Source of the DNA: Vibrio atypicus | GTDB taxonomy: Bacteria; Pseudomonadota; Gammaproteobacteria; Enterobacterales; Vibrionaceae | Direction of reading: 5' to 3' | DNA length: 64,000 bases | NCBI RefSeq assembly: GCF_009811315.1 | Contig: NZ_BLID01000010.1 | Span: forward strand, 70,711-134,710 | Part shown: in pieces, positions 52,148 to 61,057 of the stretch | How the letters are laid out: every line of letters starts with the position of its first letter | Numbering within the stretch: position 1 is the stretch's first letter | The notes under the pieces: generated by a model | The model's database searches: none | What the model saw: the letters and a program-made list of their open reading frames with translations, nothing else | What the model was told of the DNA's origin: nothing | Translations under genes and position numbers: made by a program

Positions 52148-52642
52148 ATGAAGAAGTTATTACTCCTCACAATCGCATTACTAAGCTTTAGCTTACCCAC
52201 TTATGCGGCTCAAGAAGATCAATTGACACTAGATTGGATCGACCTCATCCCTCAAGATGAAAGAAATCAGTTTGATAGCTACGGAATGCCCGCGACTGAT
52301 CACTCTGGTGATGTGATGAAACAGTCTAAAGTAGGCACGGTAAGACAAGAGTTAAACGGCAGCACAGTCAAGATCCCTGGCTTTGTGATCCCGCTTGAAG
52401 GCGATGAGAACATGGTCACAGAGTTTTTGCTCGTACCATACTTTGGCGCGTGTATTCACGTTCCACCACCACCGCCAAACCAGATTATCTATGTTAAGTT
52501 TCCAAAGGGAGCGCCAGTGCAGCAGTTGTGGGATGTGATCTATGTGATAGGAACACTGAAAACAGAAACGATTAGCCATGAATTGGCAGAAACAGGTTAC
52601 GTAATAGAAGGCACAGCCATCGCCGAATATGACGACTACTAA
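52148..52642 (+). CDS. DUF3299 exported protein of the zinc cluster
   Basis: A 164-residue protein with a signal peptide (about 1-20, cleaved near TYA-AQED). The DUF3299 core includes KIPGFVIPLEGDE and GACIHVPPPPPNQIIYV, with a single Cys-Ile-His motif that could bind a metal. It lies 3 bases after the permease. The family is often found with the same ABC transporter pair. No biochemical role can be assigned from sequence. Confidence 0.82.
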   Translation: MKKLLLLTIALLSFSLPTYAAQEDQLTLDWIDLIPQDERNQFDSYGMPATDHSGDVMKQSKVGTVRQELNGSTVKIPGFVIPLEGDENMVTEFLLVPYFGACIHVPPPPPNQIIYVKFPKGAPVQQLWDVIYVIGTLKTETISHELAETGYVIEGTAIAEYDDY

Positions 52643-52680
52643 CCGAAATTAACATCTTAACAACCTGTTAATCGCCTACA

Positions 52681-52785
52681 TTACGCAATATAGCTAGATA
52701 GATATCCTAGTATTCCAACGTAAACCAATAATAGTAAGGCGATTGACAGGTGCTTTTTCAGTTTATTCTCATTGAAATACTTCAT
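52681..52785 (-). CDS. Possible 34-residue single-span membrane protein
   Basis: A short ORF not seen by ordinary length cut-offs. It begins with ATG at 52783-52785, preceded by GAGAGGG at 4-bases spacing, and stops with TAA at 52681-52683. The product is a charged N-terminus (MKYFNENKLKKH) followed by a strongly hydrophobic helix (LSIALLLLVYVGILGYLSS). The 295-base gap between the DUF3299 gene and the TIGR03899 gene holds no other gene. The combination of ribosome-binding site, positive-inside charges and a single helix is typical of small membrane proteins. No family recognised. Confidence 0.55.
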   Translation of the reverse strand: MKYFNENKLKKHLSIALLLLVYVGILGYLSSYIA

Positions 52786-52937
52786 AAGCCCTCTCAATTA
52801 ATACCATTACAATTTTAACAACTTGTTATCATTTGTGATAGCACTATTTTTGAAAGCAGCCTCACACACTTTCTGTGGCAGCTTTGCCCTTTCCGAGGTA
52901 CATTTATAGATAACTTCATGATGGCTAAGGAAAACCC

Positions 52938-53834
52938 ATGTCTGAGAGCAACAAGCCCGTCGTCATTGACCACGAACCGACTGCAAAAAAACACCACGAG
53001 AAAAAGTCCAACTACATCAAAGACAGTGCGAGTCGTGTTCTTAACATCGCCCAATCCTACGGTCTTGACGCCCTTCTCCAAAATGAAGCCCCAGAAAAAC
53101 CGACACTTGAACGTGCTCTGATCCGCGAGCGTAAACGCAAAGAATTAAGACAAAAAAATCTTGAACAGATCCTCAAACTCGCTCATGTGTCATGTAAAGA
53201 TGAAACAGCGGGCGATCCTGATCAAGACTGGCTCTATCGATTTTTCGATATGGCACAAGAAGTTCATAACAGCGCCATGCAGCGCTTATGGGCACAAGTC
53301 CTCAAGCGAGAAGTGACTAACCCTGGCTCAACGTCGATGAAGGCACTAAAAGTGCTGCAAGATATGACACCAAAAGAAGCACAGATCCTACAAAGAGCCG
53401 CTTCCCTCGCGTGCAGTTTTGGTGGCGACAACAGCCGTAAGTTATTGGTTGGTTATCGTTCACAGGGGGGTATTTTCAGCTTTGGTAAACGCAATACCAC
53501 CAGTAACATTAATGTCGGCAACTATCAGTTACCCTACTCCAGTTTGTTGGTGTTGTTTGAACTCGGTTTGATGCATGGCACTGAGTTGGAGTCAGGAGAG
53601 ATCGAACTCGATTCACCATTACCCTTGATTTATCAAGGTAAACAGCTCTCTCTTCAAGCGCATAGTAAAGGAGTAAGGCTGCTCTATTACCGCTTTAGCC
53701 CGACGGGGAATGAGTTATGTAAACTGCTAGGGAACAAGCCAAATATGCAGTATTACGATCAAATGGTGGCGCTACTTGGTCAGAAGTTCACTGCAAGTAC
53801 CGAAGCGACATCAACTATCGATACTAAGGTTTAG
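52938..53834 (+). CDS. TIGR03899-family protein of unknown function
   Basis: A 298-residue soluble protein. The charged N-terminus (HHEKKSNYIKDSASRVLNIA) and a Lys/Arg-rich helix (LIRERKRKELRQKNLEQILK, about 55-75) precede the conserved core DQDWLYRFFDMAQEVHNSAMQ and MKALKVLQDMTPKEAQIL. The C-terminal half is a winged-helix-like alpha/beta region. It resembles TIGR03899 proteins of Vibrio and Shewanella. It has an AAGGAAAA ribosome-binding site and its own terminator, and is convergent with pgi. Function unknown. Confidence 0.7.
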   Translation: MSESNKPVVIDHEPTAKKHHEKKSNYIKDSASRVLNIAQSYGLDALLQNEAPEKPTLERALIRERKRKELRQKNLEQILKLAHVSCKDETAGDPDQDWLYRFFDMAQEVHNSAMQRLWAQVLKREVTNPGSTSMKALKVLQDMTPKEAQILQRAASLACSFGGDNSRKLLVGYRSQGGIFSFGKRNTTSNINVGNYQLPYSSLLVLFELGLMHGTELESGEIELDSPLPLIYQGKQLSLQAHSKGVRLLYYRFSPTGNELCKLLGNKPNMQYYDQMVALLGQKFTASTEATSTIDTKV

Positions 53835-53867
53835 TTGAAGCAATAATCTCAACGGCAGAAATTAAAT

Positions 53868-53897
53868 AAAAACGCCAACCGAAAGGTTGGCGTTTTT
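53868..53897. terminator. Terminator between the TIGR03899 gene and pgi
   Basis: Perfect stem AAAACGCCAACC/GGTTGGCGTTTT with a GAAA tetraloop, T-run after it on the plus strand and A-run before it. It serves both convergent genes. Confidence 0.9.
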
Positions 53898-53918
53898 TAT
53901 CAATAGCGTCTTTTACAA

Positions 53919-55571
53919 TTATGCTTTAAACGCTTTAAATGCGTTAATCAAACCATTGGTTGAGCTATCGTGCGAGCTGATCTCAGAAGCATCTGCTAGT
54001 TCAGGTAGGATTTGATTTGCTAGCTGTTTACCTAGCTCCACACCCCACTGGTCAAAGCTAAAGATATTCCAGATAACACCTTGGACAAAGATTTTGTGTT
54101 CGTACATTGCGATCAGGTTACCTAGTGTACGCGGCGTAATTTGCTTCACTAGGATAGAGTTAGTTGGGCGGTTACCTTCAAATACTTTGAATGGCGCTAA
54201 TGTCGCCGCTTCTTCTTCACTCTTACCTGCTTTAGCAAACTCAGCTTTCACTGTGGCTTCATCTTTACCAAATGCCAAAGCTTCAGTTTGAGCAAAGAAG
54301 TTCGACATAAGTTTCTGATGGTGGTCGCCTGCTGGGTTGTGGCTTACTGCTGGTGCAATGAAGTCACAAGGGATCAGCTTAGTACCTTGGTGGATTAGCT
54401 GGTAAAACGCGTGCTGGCCGTTAGTACCTGGTTCACCCCAGATGATAGGGCCTGTTTGGTAAGTTACTGCGTTGCCGTCACGGTCAACATACTTACCGTT
54501 TGACTCCATGTTACCTTGCTGGAAGTACGCAGCAAAACGGTGCATGTACTGATCATAAGGCAGGATTGCCTCAGATTCTGCGCCGTGGAAGTTGTTGTAC
54601 CAAAGGCCAATCAGAGCAAGGATAACCGGAATATTGTTTTCTAGTTCAGTCGTTGCGAAATGGTTGTCCATCTCATGAGCACCATCTAGAAGCTCAATAA
54701 AGTTCTCGTAACCTACCGATAAGGCAATTGACATACCGATTGCAGACCATAGAGAGTAACGACCGCCAACCCAGTCCCAAAACTCGAACATGTTGTCTGT
54801 ATCAATACCAAACTCTGAAACCGCTGTTGCATTGGTTGAAAGTGCCGCAAAGTGTTTCGCTACGTGCGCTTCATCACCAGCAGATGCTAGGAACCAATCA
54901 CGAGCAGAGTGCGCGTTTGTCATGGTTTCTTGCGTTGTAAACGTCTTAGAAGCGACCAGGAATAATGTTGTTTCTGGATTTACGTTCTTCAATGTTTCAA
55001 CGATGTGAGTACCATCAACGTTAGAAACAAAGTGTAGGTTTAGGTGATTTTTGTATGGAGCAAGAGCTTCCGTCACCATGTAAGGGCCAAGGTCTGAACC
55101 ACCGATACCAATATTTACGATGTCAGTGATTGCTTTGCCTGTGTAACCTTTCCATTCACCGCCGATAACGCGCTCAGTGAATGATTTAATTTTTTCTAGT
55201 ACCGCGTTAACCGCTGGCATTACGTCTTCGCCATCAACCATAACTGGCTTGTTGCTACGGTTACGAAGTGCAGTATGTAGCACTGCGCGATCTTCTGTTT
55301 TGTTGATCGCTTCACCACTGAACATCGCTTCAATAGCTGCTTTTAGCTCAGTTTCACTTGCGAGAGCAAATAGGTGCTTTAATGTTTCTTGGTTGATTAA
55401 GTTCTTTGAGTAATCAACCAGAATGTCAGCACCAAAACGTGCAGAGAAGTTGTCAAAACGAGCAGGGTCTTGTGCAAATAGTGCTTTAAGATCCATATCT
55501 TGTGCAGATTCGAAGTGCGCGGTTAGCGCTTTCCAAGCTTGTGTTTGCGTTGGATTGATATTTTTCAACAT
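53919..55571 (-). CDS. pgi: Glucose-6-phosphate isomerase
   Basis: A 550-residue glycolytic enzyme interconverting glucose-6-phosphate and fructose-6-phosphate; length matches E. coli Pgi (549). PGI signatures DIVNIGIGGSDLGPYMVTEA and FSFDQWGVELGKQLA are present, with the active-site Glu in the GEPGTNGQHAFYQLIHQG region. Single-gene unit; 295 bases of AT-rich sequence separate it from divergent yjbQ. Confidence 0.98.
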   Translation of the reverse strand: MLKNINPTQTQAWKALTAHFESAQDMDLKALFAQDPARFDNFSARFGADILVDYSKNLINQETLKHLFALASETELKAAIEAMFSGEAINKTEDRAVLHTALRNRSNKPVMVDGEDVMPAVNAVLEKIKSFTERVIGGEWKGYTGKAITDIVNIGIGGSDLGPYMVTEALAPYKNHLNLHFVSNVDGTHIVETLKNVNPETTLFLVASKTFTTQETMTNAHSARDWFLASAGDEAHVAKHFAALSTNATAVSEFGIDTDNMFEFWDWVGGRYSLWSAIGMSIALSVGYENFIELLDGAHEMDNHFATTELENNIPVILALIGLWYNNFHGAESEAILPYDQYMHRFAAYFQQGNMESNGKYVDRDGNAVTYQTGPIIWGEPGTNGQHAFYQLIHQGTKLIPCDFIAPAVSHNPAGDHHQKLMSNFFAQTEALAFGKDEATVKAEFAKAGKSEEEAATLAPFKVFEGNRPTNSILVKQITPRTLGNLIAMYEHKIFVQGVIWNIFSFDQWGVELGKQLANQILPELADASEISSHDSSTNGLINAFKAFKA

Positions 55572-55866
55572 GGTTACTATCCCGATGTTCAGTAGGTTTT
55601 ATTCCTGACAGTCTAGCGAAAACTGTGGAATCCCCGATTAAGCAAAATAATAATATTAGATATGTTAGGGCAAAATGCCACAAAACAAGACTTTGTAATT
55701 TTTTTTCAGACGGGCATTATGACTTAGGGCACTCTCACTCACATTGAGTTAGGTCACGTTCCCTGATTCAATTTTAAACAAATCGCCCTATCCGCTTTAA
55801 GATACTACCATCAAGCTAATCTCAGCATAACGGTTAGCAACAAAAATCTCGACCAGAGGCATCACT

Positions 55867-56286
55867 ATGTGGCAGCAAACAACCCTTCACCTCACCGCTC
55901 GAAAACGTGGTTTCCACCTTATTACCGATGAAATTGAACAACAATTACCACAACTGCCTGGTTATTCTGTCGGATTATTACAACTATTTATCCAACATAC
56001 CTCAGCCAGTCTTACTATCAATGAAAACGCTGACCCAACCGTAAGACACGATATGGAAAAGCACTTTAACCATTTCGTACCGGAACGAGCTCCTTATTAC
56101 CAGCACACCTATGAAGGTGACGACGATATGCCAGCACACATCAAAGCATCGACACTAGGTTGTAGTGTCATGATTCCCATTAGCAATGGGCGTCTAGCAT
56201 TGGGTACATGGCAAGGGATCTACCTAGGGGAGCATCGTGATTATGGTGGCAGTCGGACTGTCATTGCGACGCTGCAAGGAGAATAG
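55867..56286 (+). CDS. yjbQ: YjbQ-family (UPF0047) protein
   Basis: A 139-residue protein of the YjbQ family. The conserved segments LLQLFIQHTSASLTINENAD and the C-terminal GTWQGIYLGEHRD are clear; the His in the former lies in the putative active-site cleft. E. coli YjbQ has weak thiamin-phosphate-synthase-like activity, but the physiological role is unclear. AGAGG precedes the ATG. It is convergent with the outer-membrane protein gene downstream. Confidence 0.92.
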   Translation: MWQQTTLHLTARKRGFHLITDEIEQQLPQLPGYSVGLLQLFIQHTSASLTINENADPTVRHDMEKHFNHFVPERAPYYQHTYEGDDDMPAHIKASTLGCSVMIPISNGRLALGTWQGIYLGEHRDYGGSRTVIATLQGE

Positions 56287-56327
56287 TTGTTCTCTCACTA
56301 GATAAATCAATTAGCAAGAGAAAGCAT

Positions 56328-56352
56328 CACGCTGAGACAATGCCTCAGCGTG
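56328..56352. terminator. Hairpin between yjbQ and the barrel protein gene
   Basis: A perfect 9-bp stem CACGCTGAG/CTCAGCGTG with a 7-base loop between convergent genes. Following T-tracts are poor (TGTTATTT on plus). Probable terminator. Confidence 0.6.
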
Positions 56353-56358
56353 TGTTAT

Positions 56359-57549
56359 TTAGAAAGGTTGGTTGATCATAATTCGGAAAGTGCCTTCATC
56401 GCCACCTTGAGCCAGCTCAGCGCGAACAACGATACCTTCAACTTGAAAGCGTACCGCGCCACCTAAACTCCACTTCATATCACTGTGTAGCGCTCTCAAG
56501 TCATACTCATCGGCAACACGCCCTGCTTCTGCAAAGAGCACCCATTGCCACCAGGGAAGATCGTAGTAATTGATCAATGGGATATCATCCAATGGTTGCC
56601 AGTCCGGTAAGACACGATATTCAGCTGAATAGTGAACCGCGCTACGGCCATGAAAACGCCCACCTGTGTAACCACGCAAGCGATACAAGCCGCCTAACCT
56701 GACTTGCTCTTGTTCTGGTGGGCGAGCGCAATCGGAGCCGCTGCATTGATTCCAACTTGGTGTATCCGCTGTATAAAAATCAAAAGCGATGACTTGCTGG
56801 TCAAACAGCTCACCTAAAGGCCCAAGCGCATAGTATTGGCTATTTTGAAACGCCCACTTACTCCACAACTCATCACTTTGCCAGCTGTCCGCCCCGATAG
56901 TGACATCAAATGAAGTGTGCGAACCTTGAGTTGGATTTCGTACACTGTCGCGGTTATCCCAGTCAAAACTCAACTCAAACCCAGTCGCTTTTTCAGTCAC
57001 TTGATCGACATTCAGTTCTCTCGACGAATAGAAAGGAGTCAATACGATAGAGCTCACTCCAGATTCCAATGGAGAAGCAAATTGAACCTCGCGTTGAGGC
57101 TGAAATGCGCCAAGCATTCCGTGTTTTTTCACGTTGCCCCAAGGGAGCAGATATTTGAACTCAAACTGATAGTTTTGTTCAAAGCCATCCGTAACCGTTT
57201 TTTCACCGGCTGAATTGTTTTTGCCTTGCGCACCAAGGTAGTACGGGTTTTCATTAAATTGCGCTTGATACATCTGAGTACTGAACAACACCGACTCAGA
57301 TAAGGCATAGTTAAACGCCGAAAGAAAGCCGATATAGCTCTGCTTATCAGAATACATGGCCATGCCAAACAACGCAGCTTGTGGTTGCCCTACACCTTTC
57401 GCCACTCCCGCAATACCAAAAGTATTACCAAGGGTTTCAGTGCTAAAGTAGAACGGCAAAAAAGCTGAATCTTTCTCTTTAGAAAACGTTGGAACAGAGA
57501 CAAAAATGCTGGCAAACATCGCCAGCATTAAAATAGGTTTGGAGTACAT
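56359..57549 (-). CDS. BamA/TamA-type outer-membrane beta-barrel without POTRA
   Basis: A 396-residue outer-membrane protein. The signal peptide is MYSKPILMLAMFASIFVS-type (about 1-23). The rest is a Bac_surface_Ag/D15-like 16-strand barrel containing RDSVRNPTQGSHTSFDV, the LRGYTGGRFHG strand-loop motif of Omp85 proteins, and a terminal strand ending in INQPF. No POTRA repeats fit in the 70 or so residues before the barrel, unlike TamA or BamA. It begins 4 bases after alr, so dnaB-alr-this gene form one unit. The ATG at 57549 is used; a longer frame from 57576 lies inside alr. Substrate unknown. Confidence 0.8.
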   Translation of the reverse strand: MYSKPILMLAMFASIFVSVPTFSKEKDSAFLPFYFSTETLGNTFGIAGVAKGVGQPQAALFGMAMYSDKQSYIGFLSAFNYALSESVLFSTQMYQAQFNENPYYLGAQGKNNSAGEKTVTDGFEQNYQFEFKYLLPWGNVKKHGMLGAFQPQREVQFASPLESGVSSIVLTPFYSSRELNVDQVTEKATGFELSFDWDNRDSVRNPTQGSHTSFDVTIGADSWQSDELWSKWAFQNSQYYALGPLGELFDQQVIAFDFYTADTPSWNQCSGSDCARPPEQEQVRLGGLYRLRGYTGGRFHGRSAVHYSAEYRVLPDWQPLDDIPLINYYDLPWWQWVLFAEAGRVADEYDLRALHSDMKWSLGGAVRFQVEGIVVRAELAQGGDEGTFRIMINQPF

Positions 57550-57553
57550 ATGG

Positions 57554-58630
57554 TTACTTCGAATATTCCATATCAACGCGAGAGGTCAGTTTAGTCACCA
57601 ACTCGTATGCAATGGTGCCAATGTGCAAAGCCACCTCTTCAGAAGGCAGATCTCGCCCCCAAAGAATCGCTTCATCACCGACAAGGTCTTGTGCATCCGG
57701 TCCTAAATCAACCGTCAGCATATCCATAGAAACACGCCCAGCAATCGGCACTTTACGGCCATTGACCAAAACGGGCGTACCATTTGGCGCGGTACGTGGA
57801 TAACCATCACCGTAACCAATCGCAATTACTCCAACCTTAGTATCACGCTCACTCGTCCACATACCGCCATAACCAACGCTTTCGCCAGCTTTAACATCAC
57901 GAACTGCAATCAAGTGGGATTTCAGCGTCATTACAGGCTGATAGCCAAGTTGCGAGGCATTTTTATCAGCAAAAGGCGAGACGCCATACATAATGATACC
58001 AGGACGAACCCAATCTAAATGGCTATCAGGCCACTCTAGTAGGCCCGCAGATGCCGCCAGAGATCGCTCCCCTTCACATCCTTCGGTTAAAGAAAGAAAG
58101 AGCTCGGTTTGCTGGTTGGTTGTATTTTTATCCAATTCGTCAGCACAGCCAAAGTGACTCATATAACGTAGTGGTTTCGCCACGTTTTGACACTCTTTTA
58201 AGCGAGTTACAAACTCAGCATACAACTCAGGGCGCACACCCAAACGGTGCATTCCACTATCGATTTTTAGCCAAACGACGACTTGGCTTTCTAGTTCAGC
58301 TTGCTCTAACGCCTCAAGCTGCTCTTCGCAATGGACTACAGTTTGAATATTGTTAGTCACCAAAACCGGAAGATCACCTGAAGAGTAAAAACCTTCTAGC
58401 AATAAAATGGGCTTTACCACGCCGCACGCACGCAACTGAAGCGCTTCTTCAATTCGAGCAACACCAAAAGCGTCTGCACCTTGGGCATTTTTAGCGATAT
58501 GACGTAAGCCATGACCATAGCTATTGGCTTTCACCACTGCCATCACTTTACTGTTTGGAGCTTGTTGTTTTATCTGGCTTAAATTATGTTTCAGCGCATC
58601 TAAATCAATATACGCGGTTGCCGCTTTCAT
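57554..58630 (-). CDS. alr: Alanine racemase
   Basis: A 358-residue PLP enzyme producing D-alanine for peptidoglycan. The PLP lysine is in VVKANSYGHG (about residue 34), and the second catalytic base, Tyr, is in VGYGGMW (about 253). The ATG at 58630 gives MKAATAYIDLDALKHNL, which aligns with the E. coli start. Longer in-frame starts would run into dnaB. It lies 13 bases after dnaB and 4 bases before the barrel protein gene. dnaB-alr is the usual order in gammaproteobacteria. Confidence 0.96.
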   Translation of the reverse strand: MKAATAYIDLDALKHNLSQIKQQAPNSKVMAVVKANSYGHGLRHIAKNAQGADAFGVARIEEALQLRACGVVKPILLLEGFYSSGDLPVLVTNNIQTVVHCEEQLEALEQAELESQVVVWLKIDSGMHRLGVRPELYAEFVTRLKECQNVAKPLRYMSHFGCADELDKNTTNQQTELFLSLTEGCEGERSLAASAGLLEWPDSHLDWVRPGIIMYGVSPFADKNASQLGYQPVMTLKSHLIAVRDVKAGESVGYGGMWTSERDTKVGVIAIGYGDGYPRTAPNGTPVLVNGRKVPIAGRVSMDMLTVDLGPDAQDLVGDEAILWGRDLPSEEVALHIGTIAYELVTKLTSRVDMEYSK

Positions 58631-58643
58631 GTAGCTCATGCTG

Positions 58644-60056
58644 TTATTCGTCATCCATATCAAACGCAGGGCCTGCGTAGTTATCAAAGCGAGACCACTG
58701 GCCTTGGAAGGTAAGACGAACTGAACCGATAGGGCCGTTACGCTGTTTACCGAGAATAATTTCTGCCGTTCCTTTCATCGAGCTGTCTGGGTTGTACACC
58801 TCATCTCGATAAATAAACATGATCAAGTCGGCATCCTGCTCGATAGAGCCTGATTCACGAAGATCCGAGTTTACTGGGCGCTTATCTGCGCGTTGCTCTA
58901 GGGAACGGTTAAGCTGAGACAGCGCCACGACTGGCACGTTTAATTCTTTCGCTAAGGCTTTTAACGAACGAGAGATCTCGGCGATTTCTAAAGTACGGTT
59001 TTCCGACAATGAAGGAACACGCATTAATTGCAGGTAGTCGATCATGATTAGTGACAAGCCATCATGCTCACGGGCAATACGACGAGCGCGAGAACGGACT
59101 TCAGTCGGTGTTAAGCCAGAGCTATCATCGATGTACATATTCTTCTTCTCCATTAGTGTACCCATGGTAGAAGAAATTCTTGCCCAATCCTCGTCATCAA
59201 GTTGACCCGTACGAATCTTAGTTTGGTCAACACGAGAAAGAGAAGCTAGCATACGCATCATCAACTGTTCTGATGGCATCTCAAGCGAGAAGATAAGCAC
59301 AGGTTTGTCTTGAGACATCGCTGCATTCTCACATAAGTTCATCGCAAATGTGGTTTTACCCATAGAGGGACGAGCCGCGACAATCACCAAATCTGAACCT
59401 TGTAGACCCGCAGTTTTCTTATTCAGATCAGTAAAGCCAGTATCCACCCCAGTGACACCATCTTGAGGAGACTTATAGAGGATCTCAATACGCTCTAGTG
59501 TCTTCTCTAAAATGTTATCTACGTTCTGAGGACCTTCGTTGTCACTAGTACGAGACTCCGCGATAGCAAACACTTTACTCTCAGCCAGATCGAGCAGATC
59601 TTCAGAAGAGCGACCTTGTGGGTCATAACCGGCATCGGCAATGTCATTCGCCACACCAATAAGATCACGAACAAGCGCACGTTCAGCGACAATATCTGCA
59701 TAGGCGTTAATGTTGGCTGCACTAGGCGTGTTTTTGACCAGATCCGCTAGATAGGCAAAACCACCAACATCATCAAGCTGTTCGCGCAGTTCTAGAAATT
59801 CTGACAGCGTGATCAAATCGAGTGGCTGACTCTCTTCTAAGATCACTTTCACCGCTTCAAAGATTAAGCGGTGCGGACGGCTGTAAAAATCTTTGGCAAT
59901 AACACGTTCAGAAACCGTATCCCAGCGCTCATTATCCAGTAACAAGCCACCGATAACGGATTGTTCTGCTTCTAAGGAGTGTGGAGGGACTTTGATCGCG
60001 TCTACCTGCATATCGGCGAATTTATTGTTTCGATTATCTGTTCTCGTGTCAGCCAT
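58644..60056 (-). CDS. dnaB: Replicative DNA helicase DnaB
   Basis: A 470-residue hexameric 5'-3' helicase of the replication fork. The N-terminal DnaG-interacting domain (about 25-170) is followed by the RecA-like motor with Walker A ARPSMGKTT (228-236) and the Walker B segment LIMIDYLQLM. The C-terminus ends FDMDDE. Length matches E. coli DnaB (471). No intein is present at the P-loop, a frequent insertion site in other bacteria. Confidence 0.98.
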   Translation of the reverse strand: MADTRTDNRNNKFADMQVDAIKVPPHSLEAEQSVIGGLLLDNERWDTVSERVIAKDFYSRPHRLIFEAVKVILEESQPLDLITLSEFLELREQLDDVGGFAYLADLVKNTPSAANINAYADIVAERALVRDLIGVANDIADAGYDPQGRSSEDLLDLAESKVFAIAESRTSDNEGPQNVDNILEKTLERIEILYKSPQDGVTGVDTGFTDLNKKTAGLQGSDLVIVAARPSMGKTTFAMNLCENAAMSQDKPVLIFSLEMPSEQLMMRMLASLSRVDQTKIRTGQLDDEDWARISSTMGTLMEKKNMYIDDSSGLTPTEVRSRARRIAREHDGLSLIMIDYLQLMRVPSLSENRTLEIAEISRSLKALAKELNVPVVALSQLNRSLEQRADKRPVNSDLRESGSIEQDADLIMFIYRDEVYNPDSSMKGTAEIILGKQRNGPIGSVRLTFQGQWSRFDNYAGPAFDMDDE

Positions 60057-60227
60057 GCTCTTGCTCTACAACTTGCTCTAGATCGCTCATTATAGCGAGA
60101 ATGATAGCATTGTCTGTAGCCTTGAAAGAGTTTGTGCTGTTCTAATCGATAATTAACCTTGCATTGACGGATTAGTTTAAGATAACCCTTACTATTCCCA
60201 TTCATTCCATCCATTTAGAGGTCATTA

Positions 60228-60992
60228 GTGTCTAAGCATTGGTTACTTACTGCGAGCTTACTTAGCTCGATGTACGGCTATGCCGCAGAAGAGGATCAGG
60301 GAAGCACAGATATTGATGTACCTTCGCCATGGAATACCGAAGTTGAATTTGGTTATCAGGCACATACGGGAAATTCTGACTCGCGTTCAATGAATGCGCG
60401 ACTCGCTGCAGACTACACCGCAGGGCGTCACCGTAGTAATGGAGAGTGGAAGTACTACTTGCTGTATAAAGATGGCGAGGAAGATAAACGGCAATCCACC
60501 TATACCATGCAAAGTGACTATAAGTTGGGAGCGAAAACCTACCTTTATGGCAGCTTTAAAGGTGTCGACTCACTCTATAGCGCATACTTCAAAGATTACA
60601 CCTTATCAGGCGGTTTAGGTTATCAGTTTTCGAATACCGAAACCTGGGTCTTTGAGCTCGAACTTGGCCCTGGCTTTCGCTATCAAGAACCCAATTTAGA
60701 TGAAATTGATGACGACGATATTATTTTCCCAGATATCGTCGAAGAAGCTATTTTCCGAGGTAACTTGACCACCAGTTGGCAAGCACTCGATAATTTAGCG
60801 ATTGATGCCTCGTTAACCTTAGTTTCGGGTAAAAGTAACACTCGAACCGACAGCGATATCAGTGTGACCAACGATATCACTGAAGACATTGCACTTAAAC
60901 TGACCCACTCTCGCCAGTATCACGATAAAGTGCCAGACGGACTTGAACAAGCCGATAGCATTTTTTCCATCAACTTGCTCTTCGCATTCTAA
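60228..60992 (+). CDS. DUF481 outer-membrane barrel protein
   Basis: A 254-residue exported protein of the DUF481/YdiY type. The signal peptide is about 1-20 (cleaved near YGYAA). A barrel with alternating amphipathic strands follows, including EVEFGYQAHTGNSDSRSMNA and a final strand ending in Phe (INLLFAF). Short acidic stretch EIDDDDIIF in the middle. GTG start after AGAGG. Divergent from dnaB and followed by a strong terminator. Function unknown. Confidence 0.85.
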   Translation: MSKHWLLTASLLSSMYGYAAEEDQGSTDIDVPSPWNTEVEFGYQAHTGNSDSRSMNARLAADYTAGRHRSNGEWKYYLLYKDGEEDKRQSTYTMQSDYKLGAKTYLYGSFKGVDSLYSAYFKDYTLSGGLGYQFSNTETWVFELELGPGFRYQEPNLDEIDDDDIIFPDIVEEAIFRGNLTTSWQALDNLAIDASLTLVSGKSNTRTDSDISVTNDITEDIALKLTHSRQYHDKVPDGLEQADSIFSINLLFAF

Positions 60993-61012
60993 CTCTGAAT
61001 TACAGATATAAA

Positions 61013-61036
61013 AAAAGCACCTCGAAAGGTGCTTTT
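61013..61036. terminator. Terminator between the DUF481 gene and rplI
   Basis: Perfect stem AAAAGCACCT/AGGTGCTTTT with a CGAA tetraloop; serves the convergent rplI (minus) and DUF481 gene (plus). Confidence 0.9.
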
Positions 61037-61057
61037 AAATACGTCTTGATACTGATA

